From CALAGJ01 sp964293305 (GTDB taxonomy: Bacteria; Bacteroidota; Bacteroidia; Chitinophagales; Chitinophagaceae), in the NCBI GenBank assembly GCA_964293305.1, contig CAXYYO010000001.1, positions 1 through 64,000 of the forward strand: a stretch of 64,000 bases of DNA. The letters are read 5' to 3'. This document shows, piece after piece, positions 1 through 8,448 of the stretch. A program made the translations under genes and the position numbers. A model generated the notes under the pieces. It saw nothing but the letters and a program-made list of their open reading frames with translations. It was not told the origin of the DNA and did not search any database. Numbering within the stretch: the first letter of the stretch is position 1; each line of letters opens with the position of its first letter.

Positions 1-2
1 AG

Positions 3-71
3 GTGCGTGAAACAATACAGTTTCACCACACCACAGAACCAGCTACAACCCAATGTCGCATTGATTTGTAG
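3..71 (+). CDS. possible 3' end of a truncated gene
   Basis: Frame 3 stays open from the window edge for 22 codons and ends at a TAG at 69-71. The short tail (ending CRIDL) looks protein-like but is too short to assign. Frame 1 is also open, to a TAA near 108, so the frame choice is uncertain. The stretch 72-195 before the convergent homoserine dehydrogenase stop holds no recognisable feature. Confidence 0.25.
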   Translation: MRETIQFHHTTEPATTQCRIDL

Positions 72-195
72 CGGATTGCTTAAATGTAATAAAGTATTTT
101 TTTAAACAAAATATTTTGGGAAAGATTAATGGAGGAAATGAGATGTAGGTATCAATAAGTTTATTTCATTACCTAAAGTAAAAAATATGTTTTTC

Positions 196-1392
196 TTACT
201 GCTCATTTAACAATGGAAGCACAATAAGACTTATTCCATTTTGTTGTTTCCACCAATCATTGATGAGTAATTCATCTATGGTTACATTAGCTTTTGCAAT
301 TGCATAACAAGAAGTAGAATCAATAATCTCAAAATTCACCCAATTATCTGTGTTCATTTTTGCATCTATGGGGTATCGCAAATAGATTGATAGAAAAAAT
401 GAATTATCCAACTGAGTTGGTGATTGATGAATCTTTTTATATTCATACTTGTAGTCATAGCGCAGTGCTGCTATATCACTTAATAAAGCAGAAGCAGTAG
501 GGAAACTACCCGCTCCTTTGCCATAAAAAAATTGCTGATCAGCAAAACTACTTTCTATTACCACACCATTGAATTCATTTCTTACAAAAGCTAAAGCATC
601 ATTTTTTTTTATAAATGAAGGAAGTACATAAGCAGCTATCTGTCCGTTCTGTAATTTTTCTGCATGTGCTATCAACCTAATTGAATAATCATTTTTTGAA
701 GCAAAGTCTGCATCAATAGCACCAATATGTTGTATGCCATTAAACAATATTTTATCAGGATGCACAACTATACCATAAGCATGTGCCAATAAAAGACACC
801 ATTTATTTACTGCATCAAATCCTTCTATATCAAGTGTGGGATTGCTTTCTGCAAAACCAAGCTGCTGCGCATGTATTAATGCATCTTTAAATGATAGTTG
901 ATCTTCGAGCATTTTTGTAAGGATATAATTGGTACTTCCATTTACTATGGCCCGAAGACTATGCAGTAAATCATTGTCATAATATTCCTCTAAATTTCTG
1001 ATGACCGGAATAGAAGCACAGGCGGCACTTTCATATAAAAAACTAAGCTGATATTTTTTTTGTAGCGCAAGTATTTCAGGAAGGTGATATGCCAGCATTT
1101 TTTTACTGGCACTTACTACCTGCTTTCCATTTTGTAAAGCTACTTTTACTATTTCAAATGCCGCTTCTGCGTCATCTATTACTTCTACTATAATATTTAT
1201 ATCGTCATTATAGAGTAGATCATTCTTTTGAGTTGTGAAAAGTTCTACGGGTGCATTTCTTTTTTTAAATGCATCTTTAATGCAAATTTTTTCAATAGAT
1301 GCCTGAAGTGTTGGTGTTTGCCTCAGTACTTTATATAAGCCTTCTCCTACAACTCCAAAACCAAATAAGCCAATTTTTATTTTTTTCGACAT
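196..1392 (-). CDS. hom: homoserine dehydrogenase
   Basis: Reduces aspartate semialdehyde to homoserine with NAD(P)H, the branch point toward methionine and threonine. The N-terminus has the Rossmann glycine motif (GLFGFGVVGEG). The middle carries the catalytic-domain signature around NGSTNYILTKM and the downstream DIEGFDA segment. At 398 residues it is a monofunctional enzyme with no aspartokinase domain; a C-terminal ACT domain is not obvious. The open frame extends to 1422, but ATG at 1392 gives the family N-terminus and is preceded by an A-rich ribosome-binding region inside the upstream gene. It follows the cystathionine synthase gene by 1 bp, so both are read from one riboswitch-controlled transcript. 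Family assignment is firm. Confidence 0.9.
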   Translation of the reverse strand: MSKKIKIGLFGFGVVGEGLYKVLRQTPTLQASIEKICIKDAFKKRNAPVELFTTQKNDLLYNDDINIIVEVIDDAEAAFEIVKVALQNGKQVVSASKKMLAYHLPEILALQKKYQLSFLYESAACASIPVIRNLEEYYDNDLLHSLRAIVNGSTNYILTKMLEDQLSFKDALIHAQQLGFAESNPTLDIEGFDAVNKWCLLLAHAYGIVVHPDKILFNGIQHIGAIDADFASKNDYSIRLIAHAEKLQNGQIAAYVLPSFIKKNDALAFVRNEFNGVVIESSFADQQFFYGKGAGSFPTASALLSDIAALRYDYKYEYKKIHQSPTQLDNSFFLSIYLRYPIDAKMNTDNWVNFEIIDSTSCYAIAKANVTIDELLINDWWKQQNGISLIVLPLLNEQ

Positions 1393-1393
1393 A

Positions 1394-2590
1394 TTAATTT
1401 TTTCTTTGTTGTATGGTGTCAAGATTATTTGAATGAATAGTCGATGGTACTATTTTATCCAACGCTTTTTGCAGATCTAAAATTAAATCAGTACTGTCCT
1501 CTAAACCGACACTTAGCCTAATCAGACTATCTGAAACACCGGCTGCACGGCGCTTTTCGGCTGGAATGCTTTTGTGAGTCATGGCGGCTGGGTGGCACAA
1601 TAAACTTTTTACACCACCTAAACTTTCAGCCAATTTAAAATACTGTGTAGAGGTAATCACCATTTCCGCTGCTGCCGTGGTATCTTGCTTTAAAGTAAAC
1701 GATACAATACCTCCAAACCCTCTTGCTTGTTGTTTTGCTATTTGATGATTAACATGTGTTTTTAATCCTGGGTAGTACACTTTGTCTACACAAGGATGAT
1801 TGATAAGATATTCTGCAATTGCTTGAGCGCTAGTGCAATGCTGCTTTACACGGAGGTAGAGTGTTTCAATACCTCTTATAACCAACCAACTATCAAATGG
1901 ACTAAGTATGGCACCGCTTGCATTTTGTATAAACTTAATTTGCTGACCTAGTGTTGCATCCTTTGTTATCACCAATCCGGCTATTAAATCACTATGTCCT
2001 CCTAAATATTTTGTAGCACTATGCACTATTATGTCTGCACCTAAATCTAGTGGAAGTTGTAATGCTGGCGTGGCAAAAGTATTGTCCACACAAAGCAATA
2101 CTTTACTTGATTTTGCAATGCTAGCAATTGCCTTTAAATCTGATATTTTTAAAGTTGGATTTGTCGGTGACTCAATCCATATAAGTTTTGTTTTGTCTGT
2201 AATAGCATTGAAGACGTTGATGGCATCTGTGGTATCTACATATTTTACCTGGATACCAAATTTTTCATACACATGTGTAAATAATCTATATGCTCCACCA
2301 TAAATATCATCAACAGCTATGATTTCGTCCCCTGATTTTAACAGCTTCAATACAGCATCTATGGCTGCTAAACCACTTGCAAATGCCACACCTGTATGTC
2401 CATGTTCTAAAGTGGCAATTAATGTTTCTAATGCAGACCTTGTGGGGTTTCCGGATCTTGCATAATCATAGCCTTTATTGATACCTGGTGCTTCTTGCAC
2501 AAATGTGCTTGTTTGATAAATGGGTACGCTGATGGCCCCTGTTAATTCATCGCATGGTATGCTGTGAATAAGCGTTGTTTGTACTGACAT
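1394..2590 (-). CDS. metB: cystathionine gamma-synthase / PLP-dependent trans-sulfuration enzyme
   Basis: PLP-dependent Cys/Met metabolism enzyme of 398 residues, expected to join an activated homoserine with cysteine or sulfide on the way to methionine. Visible marks are the substrate-loop YDYARSGNPTR (about 41-51), the FASGLAA phosphate-binding turn (70-76), the VDNTFATP segment (168-175) and the PLP lysine K194 in SATKYLGGHSD. An open frame extends to 2746, but that extension runs through the riboswitch terminator, so ATG 2590 is the start. Cystathionine gamma-lyase and O-acetylhomoserine sulfhydrylase share this fold. The SAM riboswitch and the downstream homoserine dehydrogenase favour a biosynthetic role. 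Confidence 0.88.
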   Translation of the reverse strand: MSVQTTLIHSIPCDELTGAISVPIYQTSTFVQEAPGINKGYDYARSGNPTRSALETLIATLEHGHTGVAFASGLAAIDAVLKLLKSGDEIIAVDDIYGGAYRLFTHVYEKFGIQVKYVDTTDAINVFNAITDKTKLIWIESPTNPTLKISDLKAIASIAKSSKVLLCVDNTFATPALQLPLDLGADIIVHSATKYLGGHSDLIAGLVITKDATLGQQIKFIQNASGAILSPFDSWLVIRGIETLYLRVKQHCTSAQAIAEYLINHPCVDKVYYPGLKTHVNHQIAKQQARGFGGIVSFTLKQDTTAAAEMVITSTQYFKLAESLGGVKSLLCHPAAMTHKSIPAEKRRAAGVSDSLIRLSVGLEDSTDLILDLQKALDKIVPSTIHSNNLDTIQQRKN

Positions 2591-2668
2591 GATTTCTCTT
2601 TTTTTGATGTTTAAAAATGAATTATCAAAAAAGGAGATATAACAACTACCAATGAAACTTTTTGAAAA

Positions 2669-2700
2669 TAAAAAAGCTCCACGGTAAGCCAGTGGAGCTC
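2669..2700 (-). terminator. intrinsic terminator of the SAM riboswitch expression platform
   Basis: On the minus strand an 8-bp stem AGCTCCAC/GTGGAGCT with a 9-nt loop is followed by a T-run. It lies between the aptamer and the metB start, as expected for premature termination when S-adenosylmethionine is bound. The aptamer-terminator arrangement is read from sequence; the switching is inferred from the riboswitch class. Confidence 0.85.
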
Positions 2701-2732
2701 TATAAAAATGTAAAATTATAAAACTATGCTGT

Positions 2733-2838
2733 CTTATCTGTCCCAAAATCGGGATGGAATTGGCACCTTAATATTGTTGTTACAATATCAGGTTGTCAAG
2801 GCTTCATCGGGCCATTACCCTCTGCCTTTCTTGATAAG
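2733..2838 (-). ncRNA. SAM-I (S-box) riboswitch aptamer
   Basis: Minus-strand RNA starting CTTATC and closing with GATAAG (P1). In between are the conserved AGAGGG block, GGCCCGATGAAGCC followed by ACAACC, and AGGTGCCAATTCC, in the S-box order. It senses S-adenosylmethionine and normally turns transcription off when SAM is abundant. It precedes metB-hom and is followed by a strong hairpin-T-run. Class recognition is from the conserved core. Confidence 0.93.
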
Positions 2839-2862
2839 TGAATAATATGATTAGAACTTTTG

Positions 2863-2895
2863 CAAATGTATTGATGTAAAAAAATATCAACCAAA
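2863..2895 (-). promoter_or_regulatory. promoter for the SAM riboswitch-metB-hom transcript
   Basis: On the minus strand TTTG (2895-2892) is followed after 21 nt by TACATTTG (2870-2863), matching the Bacteroidota -33/-7 consensus TTTG-N19-21-TAnnTTTG. Its position implies a transcript start roughly 15-20 nt upstream of riboswitch P1. Confidence 0.65.
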
Positions 2896-2992
2896 TTTAT
2901 TTTTCAAAGCTATTGTAATATCTATGCAATTCTATAGTAATTAGCATTTTTAAATTAAATACTATGACTATTTATTTTTTGACATTAAACAT

Positions 2993-3769
2993 CTATTTGT
3001 CAGACATAGCAGCTGATTTCATATCATTTGCAAGTGATTTTCCTAAATATTTTTCTATTCTATTATGTACTAAGTATATCAAAGGAGTGCATACAACTGC
3101 CACTGTAAATTTGTAGGTGTATCCCATCAATGCAATAGCAGTAACCCTTGCAAATGAAAAGTGTAAACTAAAATAGAGATAAATATAGGAAACAATAATA
3201 GTATCAATGAATTGGGAAACCAATGTACTAAAAGTAGATCTCAACCAGATTCTATTTTCACCTGTTAGTTTTTTTATACGCCTAAACACAAATGCATCCG
3301 TGAGCTGTCCCAATAAAAATGCTGTGAGAGATGCAAAAATTATGCTCATGCCCTGACCCAATATTTGGGTATATGCCGCCTGCATATCAGGAACTCCATT
3401 TGCTTGCTGACTACCAATCCAAAAATTATCCGGTGACGTATGTATGGAAAAATAGAATACAAAAAAAACAATAGTAATAAGACCCGCTGTAAGCCAGGAT
3501 AAATACTTTACACCACGTACACCAAAATATTCATTAATAATATCTGTCATTATAAATACAAAAGGCCAAGGCAGTACGCCAACTGAAAGGGTAAAGCCTA
3601 ATCCATCCTCCCCAAGAAAACTAAGATCAGCCGGACTATAACCCAATGTTTTTTCTAAGGAAAAAAGTTTTACACCTATAACTTCAGCAGTAATAGCATT
3701 TGCAATAAAAAATCCGGACAAAATCAAAAAAAGTTTTGTCGGTTTATCTTTTAATATATTATGAATCAT
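2993..3769 (-). CDS. queuosine precursor transporter (YhhQ/VUT family)
   Basis: Integral membrane protein of 258 residues with about six hydrophobic segments, of the VUT/YhhQ family that imports the queuosine precursors preQ0/preQ1. Family signatures are NAITAEVIGVK near residues 24-34, the PWPFVFIMTDIINEYFG stretch near 67-83 and the late SQFIDT motif. Its ATG overlaps the stop of the preceding small membrane protein by 4 bp, so it is translated as the last gene of the surE-rlmB operon. The link to tRNA modification fits rlmB in the same transcript, though the operon is not purely RNA modification. Substrate is inferred from the family. Confidence 0.85.
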   Translation of the reverse strand: MIHNILKDKPTKLFLILSGFFIANAITAEVIGVKLFSLEKTLGYSPADLSFLGEDGLGFTLSVGVLPWPFVFIMTDIINEYFGVRGVKYLSWLTAGLITIVFFVFYFSIHTSPDNFWIGSQQANGVPDMQAAYTQILGQGMSIIFASLTAFLLGQLTDAFVFRRIKKLTGENRIWLRSTFSTLVSQFIDTIIVSYIYLYFSLHFSFARVTAIALMGYTYKFTVAVVCTPLIYLVHNRIEKYLGKSLANDMKSAAMSDK

Positions 3770-4083
3770 GAAAAGAGATAAATAATTTGTAGGATAAAAA
3801 GAGCTGTATTTATGAACGCCAACTTTTTATTTGAGAAATTTGTTTTCTCATTAAATATTTGGAATAGATGTATCATAAACAGTAAAACATTCACCGTAGG
3901 TGAAAGTACCATTCCCAAAATAATAATTAAACCCTGAAATATTATTGTATTTGATGGTGCTACGTACCTTGCAATAACAGAAGCAAGAAAAAAAAGGTTG
4001 CAGATAAAACCAATTTTCTCCGTAAATGAGATAATCTTTAAGAAATTGGCCTTTGGCTTATTATCGTTGGCGGATGGATTCAT
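3766..4083 (-). CDS. small membrane protein of unknown function
   Basis: A 105-residue protein with three likely membrane segments (about 29-43, 49-75 and 87-104) and a short polar N-terminus. I do not recognise the family. It overlaps the end of rlmB by 23 bp and the start of the transporter gene by 4 bp, so translational coupling supports it as a real gene. No other start codon lies close to the N-terminus. A role beside the transporter is possible but unsupported. Confidence 0.65.
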   Translation of the reverse strand: MNPSANDNKPKANFLKIISFTEKIGFICNLFFLASVIARYVAPSNTIIFQGLIIILGMVLSPTVNVLLFMIHLFQIFNEKTNFSNKKLAFINTALFILQIIYLFS

Positions 4084-4810
4084 ATAAAATTATTCCTGCT
4101 GCTACGGATACATTTAAACTATCAAATTTTCCTTGCATAGGTATGGCGAATCGATCATCAGCAGCAATCGATATTTTTTGTTGTACCCCTTTTTCTTCAT
4201 TACCCATTACGATACAGCAGGGAATGGTCAAATTGAGTTCGCTCAGCTTTTTTGGTGCTTTCATTTCACTGGAAAAAACTTGTATACCATTCCAATGTAA
4301 ATCATCTACTGCTTTCAACAAACTATTTACCCGGCATATCATTATTTGCTCCAAGGCTCCGGCACTGGTTTTCATGGCTTCTTCATTTAAAGGAGCCACA
4401 CCCTTATCCGGTATAATGATAGCATGAGCTCCACAACAAAGTGCTGACCTTGCTATTGCGCCAATATTTCTTACATCGGTTACTCCATCTAGCATTAAAA
4501 ATAATGGTACTTCTCCTTTATCATTTACGAAGTCAATAATCTGCTGCAAATCGTAATAACGTACGCCACCTTTAAATGCAATAATACCCTGATGCTGAAT
4601 ATTTGTAATGCTATTCAGTTTTTCCACGGGTACCCTTTGAATTGGTACTTGTAAACCCTGTGCCAGGATTTCTATTTCCTTTATTACATCTCCCCCTGCA
4701 TTTCTCAACAGTAGAATTTTATCAATCAACTGGCCATTTTGTAAGGCCTCAATAATCGGATTCCTTCCCGCAATGATATTTTTCTTTGACTGGTATGTAT
4801 TTTTATTCAT
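4061..4810 (-). CDS. rlmB: 23S rRNA (guanosine-2'-O)-methyltransferase RlmB
   Basis: SPOUT-class TrmH-family RNA 2'-O-methyltransferase of 249 residues. The N-terminal part (about 10-90) matches the RlmB substrate-binding domain, starting IIAGRNPIIEAL. The catalytic domain has motif 1 with N115 and R121 (DVRNIGAIAR), motif 2 GNEEKGV (203-209) and motif 3 SLNVSVAAGI (231-240), which form the trefoil-knot SAM site. It is expected to methylate G2251 (E. coli numbering) of 23S rRNA. It lies 2 bp after the small membrane gene and runs into the next one. Another TrmH-type target is possible, but length and domain order favour RlmB. Confidence 0.88.
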   Translation of the reverse strand: MNKNTYQSKKNIIAGRNPIIEALQNGQLIDKILLLRNAGGDVIKEIEILAQGLQVPIQRVPVEKLNSITNIQHQGIIAFKGGVRYYDLQQIIDFVNDKGEVPLFLMLDGVTDVRNIGAIARSALCCGAHAIIIPDKGVAPLNEEAMKTSAGALEQIMICRVNSLLKAVDDLHWNGIQVFSSEMKAPKKLSELNLTIPCCIVMGNEEKGVQQKISIAADDRFAIPMQGKFDSLNVSVAAGIILYESIRQR

Positions 4811-4812
4811 GT

Positions 4813-5106
4813 TTAATAAAATAACTTGAGCATTAAAATGCTGATGGCATATATAACAGTAATGATAAAAATACCTGTGGCCGTTTTATCAATATGTTTG
4901 TTTATATAATAAGTAAAAAAAATTGCATTTGCCATCAATGAAAAACTGCTGATACCGGTTAATAAAACCTTTTGTGCCATCATAACCTGCATAAATTCTT
5001 TGATGGAATAAGTTGGATAAAACTTCCATATATAATATGTAATCAGGCCCAAAACTGGAGCAATAAAACCAAGCAGCAAGCCAAATTTGAGATTATCTTT
5101 ATTCAA
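4813..5106 (-). CDS. small four-helix-type membrane protein, unknown function
   Basis: A 97-residue protein with hydrophobic segments near 8-27, 45-68 and 77-95. The start is TTG at 5106, overlapping the surE stop by 8 bp, which implies coupled translation. Proteins of this size between surE and downstream genes look familiar from related genomes, but I can assign no function. It is 2 bp upstream of rlmB. Confidence 0.65.
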   Translation of the reverse strand: MNKDNLKFGLLLGFIAPVLGLITYYIWKFYPTYSIKEFMQVMMAQKVLLTGISSFSLMANAIFFTYYINKHIDKTATGIFIITVIYAISILMLKLFY

Positions 5107-5890
5107 TGACGGGGTTTATTATTTTTTCTAATTTTTGTTTTAGTGTATAATTTGTAAGATCAAATTGTACGGGTACAATACTTACATAGTTATGCTCCAA
5201 AGCCCACACATCCGTATCACGTCTTTTATCAAAGTTTACAAAATCTCCTGTGAGCCAATAATATTTCTTACCATGTGGATCAAGTCTTTCATCAAAACGC
5301 TCTTCATATTTAGCATAAGCCTGCCTGCATACCCGCATACCTTTTATCTGAGATGCAGGAATTTTGGGAATATTTACATTCAAGCAAAGATGTTTATCAA
5401 TATTCTTTTTTAATATTTGCTTCACTAATTCTCTTGCATAAATGATAGCACCCGTAAAATCTGCCTCTGCACTATAATCTAATAAGCTAAATCCAATACT
5501 TGGAATGCTTTCAATACTCGCTTCCAAAGCTGCACTCATAGTGCCACTATATATTACATTAATAGAATGATTGGCTCCATGATTTATACCACTAACACAT
5601 AAATCAGGTTTTCGATGTAAGATTTTATCAACGGCTAATTTTACACAATCTACTGGAGTGCCACTACACTGCCATGCTTCAATACCATCAAATAAATGAA
5701 CCTGATGCAATCGTAAAGGCTGTCCAATAGTGATAGCATGCCCCATACCGCTTTGTGCTTTGTCCGGTGCTACCACCACTACTTTTCCAAAATCTTTAAC
5801 AGCTTCTGCAAGTGCCTTTATTCCGGGTGCAGTAATGCCATCATCATTTATAACAAGGATAATTGGTTTCTTCTTAACCGATTTTGCCAT
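5099..5890 (-). CDS. surE: 5'/3'-nucleotidase SurE
   Basis: Survival protein SurE, a metal-dependent nucleoside monophosphate phosphatase. Of its 263 residues, the expected metal ligands D16-D17 (VINDDG), S47 (KAQSGMG) and N103 (SGINHGAN) are all present. The length and the motif order match the family. It heads a five-gene run with 8-bp, 2-bp, 23-bp and 4-bp junctions. The region upstream (5891-6122) separates it from the divergent TonB-like gene and must hold both promoters; I see only weak -7-like sequence there. Confidence 0.92.
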   Translation of the reverse strand: MAKSVKKKPIILVINDDGITAPGIKALAEAVKDFGKVVVVAPDKAQSGMGHAITIGQPLRLHQVHLFDGIEAWQCSGTPVDCVKLAVDKILHRKPDLCVSGINHGANHSINVIYSGTMSAALEASIESIPSIGFSLLDYSAEADFTGAIIYARELVKQILKKNIDKHLCLNVNIPKIPASQIKGMRVCRQAYAKYEERFDERLDPHGKKYYWLTGDFVNFDKRRDTDVWALEHNYVSIVPVQFDLTNYTLKQKLEKIINPVIE

Positions 5891-6122
5891 GAGCGCAATA
5901 TAGGCGGAAATATTTTGAAGTATTTGTGCTTAATGTACTTAATAAATTGATAACAAATTTTGTGTACAAATTTCTTACATAGAAAATATAATTTTAAGCA
6001 AAGCGTTACTCTATTTGCTTCGAAAACACTATTTGCTTCATGCCCTGTTAAAATATATCCCCATAGGTATGGAAAATCACAGAGAATCGCATCTTTGTGA
6101 ATATATAATTTAAAAATTCTAT

Positions 6123-6998
6123 ATGGAATCTCAATCACTTCATTTTGAAAAGAATAAAAATATCAAAGCATTGCTTTATACTTTTGGTATAATGCTCTCA
6201 TTATTTCTATTTTTTTTCTTAGTGAGTTGGTCTCTGCCTGTAGCTCCTGTTGATGTGGACAATGGAGGTGTAGAAGTAAACCTGGGTAATAGTGATGAGG
6301 GCTTGGGGGATATTGCTCCTTTACTTCCGGGCACTCCTTCCAATGAGGCTGAAAATAATTATAACCCATCACCTTCTTATACTGCTGAGGCTGAAACTAA
6401 TCCTGATATAGCATCAAATACAGACCCCGATGCTACTACAATTAATACGAGTAGCAAACCACAAGTAAAACCTAAAGTAAATAATAATAATACTGATGTA
6501 AAAAATAAGCCAAAACAGGATGTTCAAAACCCAAACCCCGCACCACCCAAAGCTAAAGCGGTGTACAATGGAGCTAATACAAAAGGCACGGGAGGGAATA
6601 ACAGTGATAGTTATAATAACAGTAAGAATCAGGGTGTGGCCGGGGGCAATGGAGATCAGGGTAAACCAAATGGCAATCCAAATAGTGATAGTTACAATGG
6701 CGATGGTGGTACGGGTACAGGAGGTATTTCGATAGTGGATGGTGATTTAAAGAATCGAAAAATAACAAGCAGTGCCCGCTTTGAAGATGAATATAAAAAT
6801 GGTGGTAAAGTCTATATAAATGTGTCTGTAGATGCAAATGGATCTGTAACAAGTGCATCTGTAAGGCTACAGGGAAGTAGCCCCTTTACTGACTTGCAAT
6901 CTATTGCAAAACAAAGAGCCCTTCAGCTCAAATTTAATAAAACAGATGGAGCTCAATCAGGTACTATTCTCATTGTATTTCAAAATCCAAAAGGATAA
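6123..6998 (+). CDS. TonB-like energy transducer
   Basis: A 291-residue protein built like TonB: a short cytoplasmic N-terminus, one membrane anchor (about 18-37), a long low-complexity periplasmic linker rich in Asn, Pro, Gly, Ser and Lys (about 60-205), and a compact C-terminal domain (about 220-291) with the TonB-family pattern KVYINVSVDANGSVTSASV. Such proteins transmit proton-motive energy from ExbB/ExbD to outer-membrane receptors. No exbB or exbD is adjacent, so the partners must be elsewhere. folC follows after 52 bp. Classification rests on architecture and the C-terminal pattern. Confidence 0.75.
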   Translation: MESQSLHFEKNKNIKALLYTFGIMLSLFLFFFLVSWSLPVAPVDVDNGGVEVNLGNSDEGLGDIAPLLPGTPSNEAENNYNPSPSYTAEAETNPDIASNTDPDATTINTSSKPQVKPKVNNNNTDVKNKPKQDVQNPNPAPPKAKAVYNGANTKGTGGNNSDSYNNSKNQGVAGGNGDQGKPNGNPNSDSYNGDGGTGTGGISIVDGDLKNRKITSSARFEDEYKNGGKVYINVSVDANGSVTSASVRLQGSSPFTDLQSIAKQRALQLKFNKTDGAQSGTILIVFQNPKG

Positions 6999-7050
6999 AG
7001 ATTTCTTCCAGTAATGCATGCATTAATGCCAAACTGATTTTCTTTGCCAC

Positions 7051-8361
7051 ATGAATTATTCAGATGCACTTACATTGCTCTACGAGCAATTGCCCATGTT
7101 TAGCAGGGTAGGGGCAGCAGCTTATAAAAAGGATTTGTATAATACGATAACGCTTTGCGAAATACTTGGCAACCCCCAGCAGAAAATTAAGACAATTCAT
7201 ATTGCGGGTACAAATGGCAAAGGCTCGGTAAGTCATTTCCTTGCTGCTATTTTTCAGCAAGCAGGGTATAAAACAGGGCTTTACACATCACCACATCTAA
7301 AAGATTTTAGGGAGCGTATAAAAATAAATGGGCAAATGTGTACTGAGGATTTTGTGTCATCATTTACAAAACGCATGATACCTGTTATACAAAGTATATC
7401 TCCATCCTTTTTTGAACTTACTGTTGCAATGGCCTTTGAGTATTTTGCAAATGAAAAAGTGGATATCGCTATCATAGAAACAGGCCTTGGAGGCAGGTTA
7501 GACAGTACAAATATCATAACTCCGGAGTTGAGTATTATAACAAATATTGGATGGGACCACATGAATTTGCTGGGTAGTACTCTTGGAGAGATTGCAAATG
7601 AAAAAGCAGGAATTATCAAAGAAAATATTCCTGTCGTCATTGGTGAAACATTACCTGAAACTTTGCCAGTTTTTATCCAGCATGCTCAAGACCGAAATGC
7701 TACAATTTACTTTGGAGAAAAGAATTATAACCATGTAAATGAAAATTGGCCAAATGCATCAATGGCTGTATTTGAAATAAAAAATATTGAGTCAATTGTG
7801 GCATACCAAACTGATCTAGCGGGCATTTATCAGGGTAGAAACTTGTGTACAGTACTCACCGCAATCGATGTGTTGAAAACCAAGGGTTGGCATATTGAAA
7901 CATCAGCATTAATTTATGCCATAGCGCATGCAAAAAACATTTCAGGATTACATGGCAGATGGGAGTTGGTACAAAGTAAACCTGATATTATTTTAGATGT
8001 AGCTCACAATGAAGCTGGTATTAAAAAAATACTTTCTCATCTTACTAAAATAAAGTACCAGACCCTGCATATCATATTGGGTATGGTAAAGGATAAGGAT
8101 ATTGATGTAGTGCTATCTTTAATGCCAAAACATGCAGTATATTATTTTACAAAAGCACATATACCTCGTGCATTAGATGAAGAAATACTTGCTTTGAAAG
8201 CAGATGCCTTTATGCTAAAAGGGAAAGCTTATAGTGATGTAAACCTAGCTTTTAATGCTGCAAACGCCGTTGCCTCTCCAAATGATTTCATTTTGGTTTG
8301 TGGAAGCGTTTTTTTAGTAGGGGAAGTTGATGATGATAAAATAAAAAAACCGCTACCATAA
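7051..8361 (+). CDS. folC: bifunctional folylpolyglutamate synthase/dihydrofolate synthase
   Basis: Mur-ligase-family enzyme of 436 residues that adds glutamate to dihydropteroate or folates with ATP. The P-loop GTNGKGS is at 53-59. The family segments TGLYTSPHL, ETGLGGRLDSTN and TNIGWDHMNLLG follow in order, with the C-terminal domain motif HGRWE and LDVAHN later. The length is typical. It lies 52 bp after the TonB-like gene and may share its transcript. The stop codon lies within the hairpin loop of a terminator used by the convergent lipoprotein gene. Confidence 0.92.
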   Translation: MNYSDALTLLYEQLPMFSRVGAAAYKKDLYNTITLCEILGNPQQKIKTIHIAGTNGKGSVSHFLAAIFQQAGYKTGLYTSPHLKDFRERIKINGQMCTEDFVSSFTKRMIPVIQSISPSFFELTVAMAFEYFANEKVDIAIIETGLGGRLDSTNIITPELSIITNIGWDHMNLLGSTLGEIANEKAGIIKENIPVVIGETLPETLPVFIQHAQDRNATIYFGEKNYNHVNENWPNASMAVFEIKNIESIVAYQTDLAGIYQGRNLCTVLTAIDVLKTKGWHIETSALIYAIAHAKNISGLHGRWELVQSKPDIILDVAHNEAGIKKILSHLTKIKYQTLHIILGMVKDKDIDVVLSLMPKHAVYYFTKAHIPRALDEEILALKADAFMLKGKAYSDVNLAFNAANAVASPNDFILVCGSVFLVGEVDDDKIKKPLP

Positions 8362-8371
8362 AGCAGCGGTT
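8342..8371 (-). terminator. intrinsic terminator of the convergent lipoprotein gene
   Basis: On the minus strand AACCGCT (8371-8365) and AGCGGTT (8354-8348) form a 7-bp stem followed by a run of T (8348-8342). The element overlaps the folC stop codon at 8359-8361. On the plus strand no T-run follows, so it should serve only the minus-strand gene. Confidence 0.7.
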
Positions 8372-8448
8372 CATTCAAAAAAAACTATGACAAAATAATT
8401 TATTTCAACAAATATCAAATAAGATTTTTTGAAATAATCTTCACGAAT

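Noticed and set aside
2591..2746. N-terminal extension of the metB frame
   Set aside because: It would be translated from the riboswitch terminator hairpin; ATG 2590 gives the family N-terminus.
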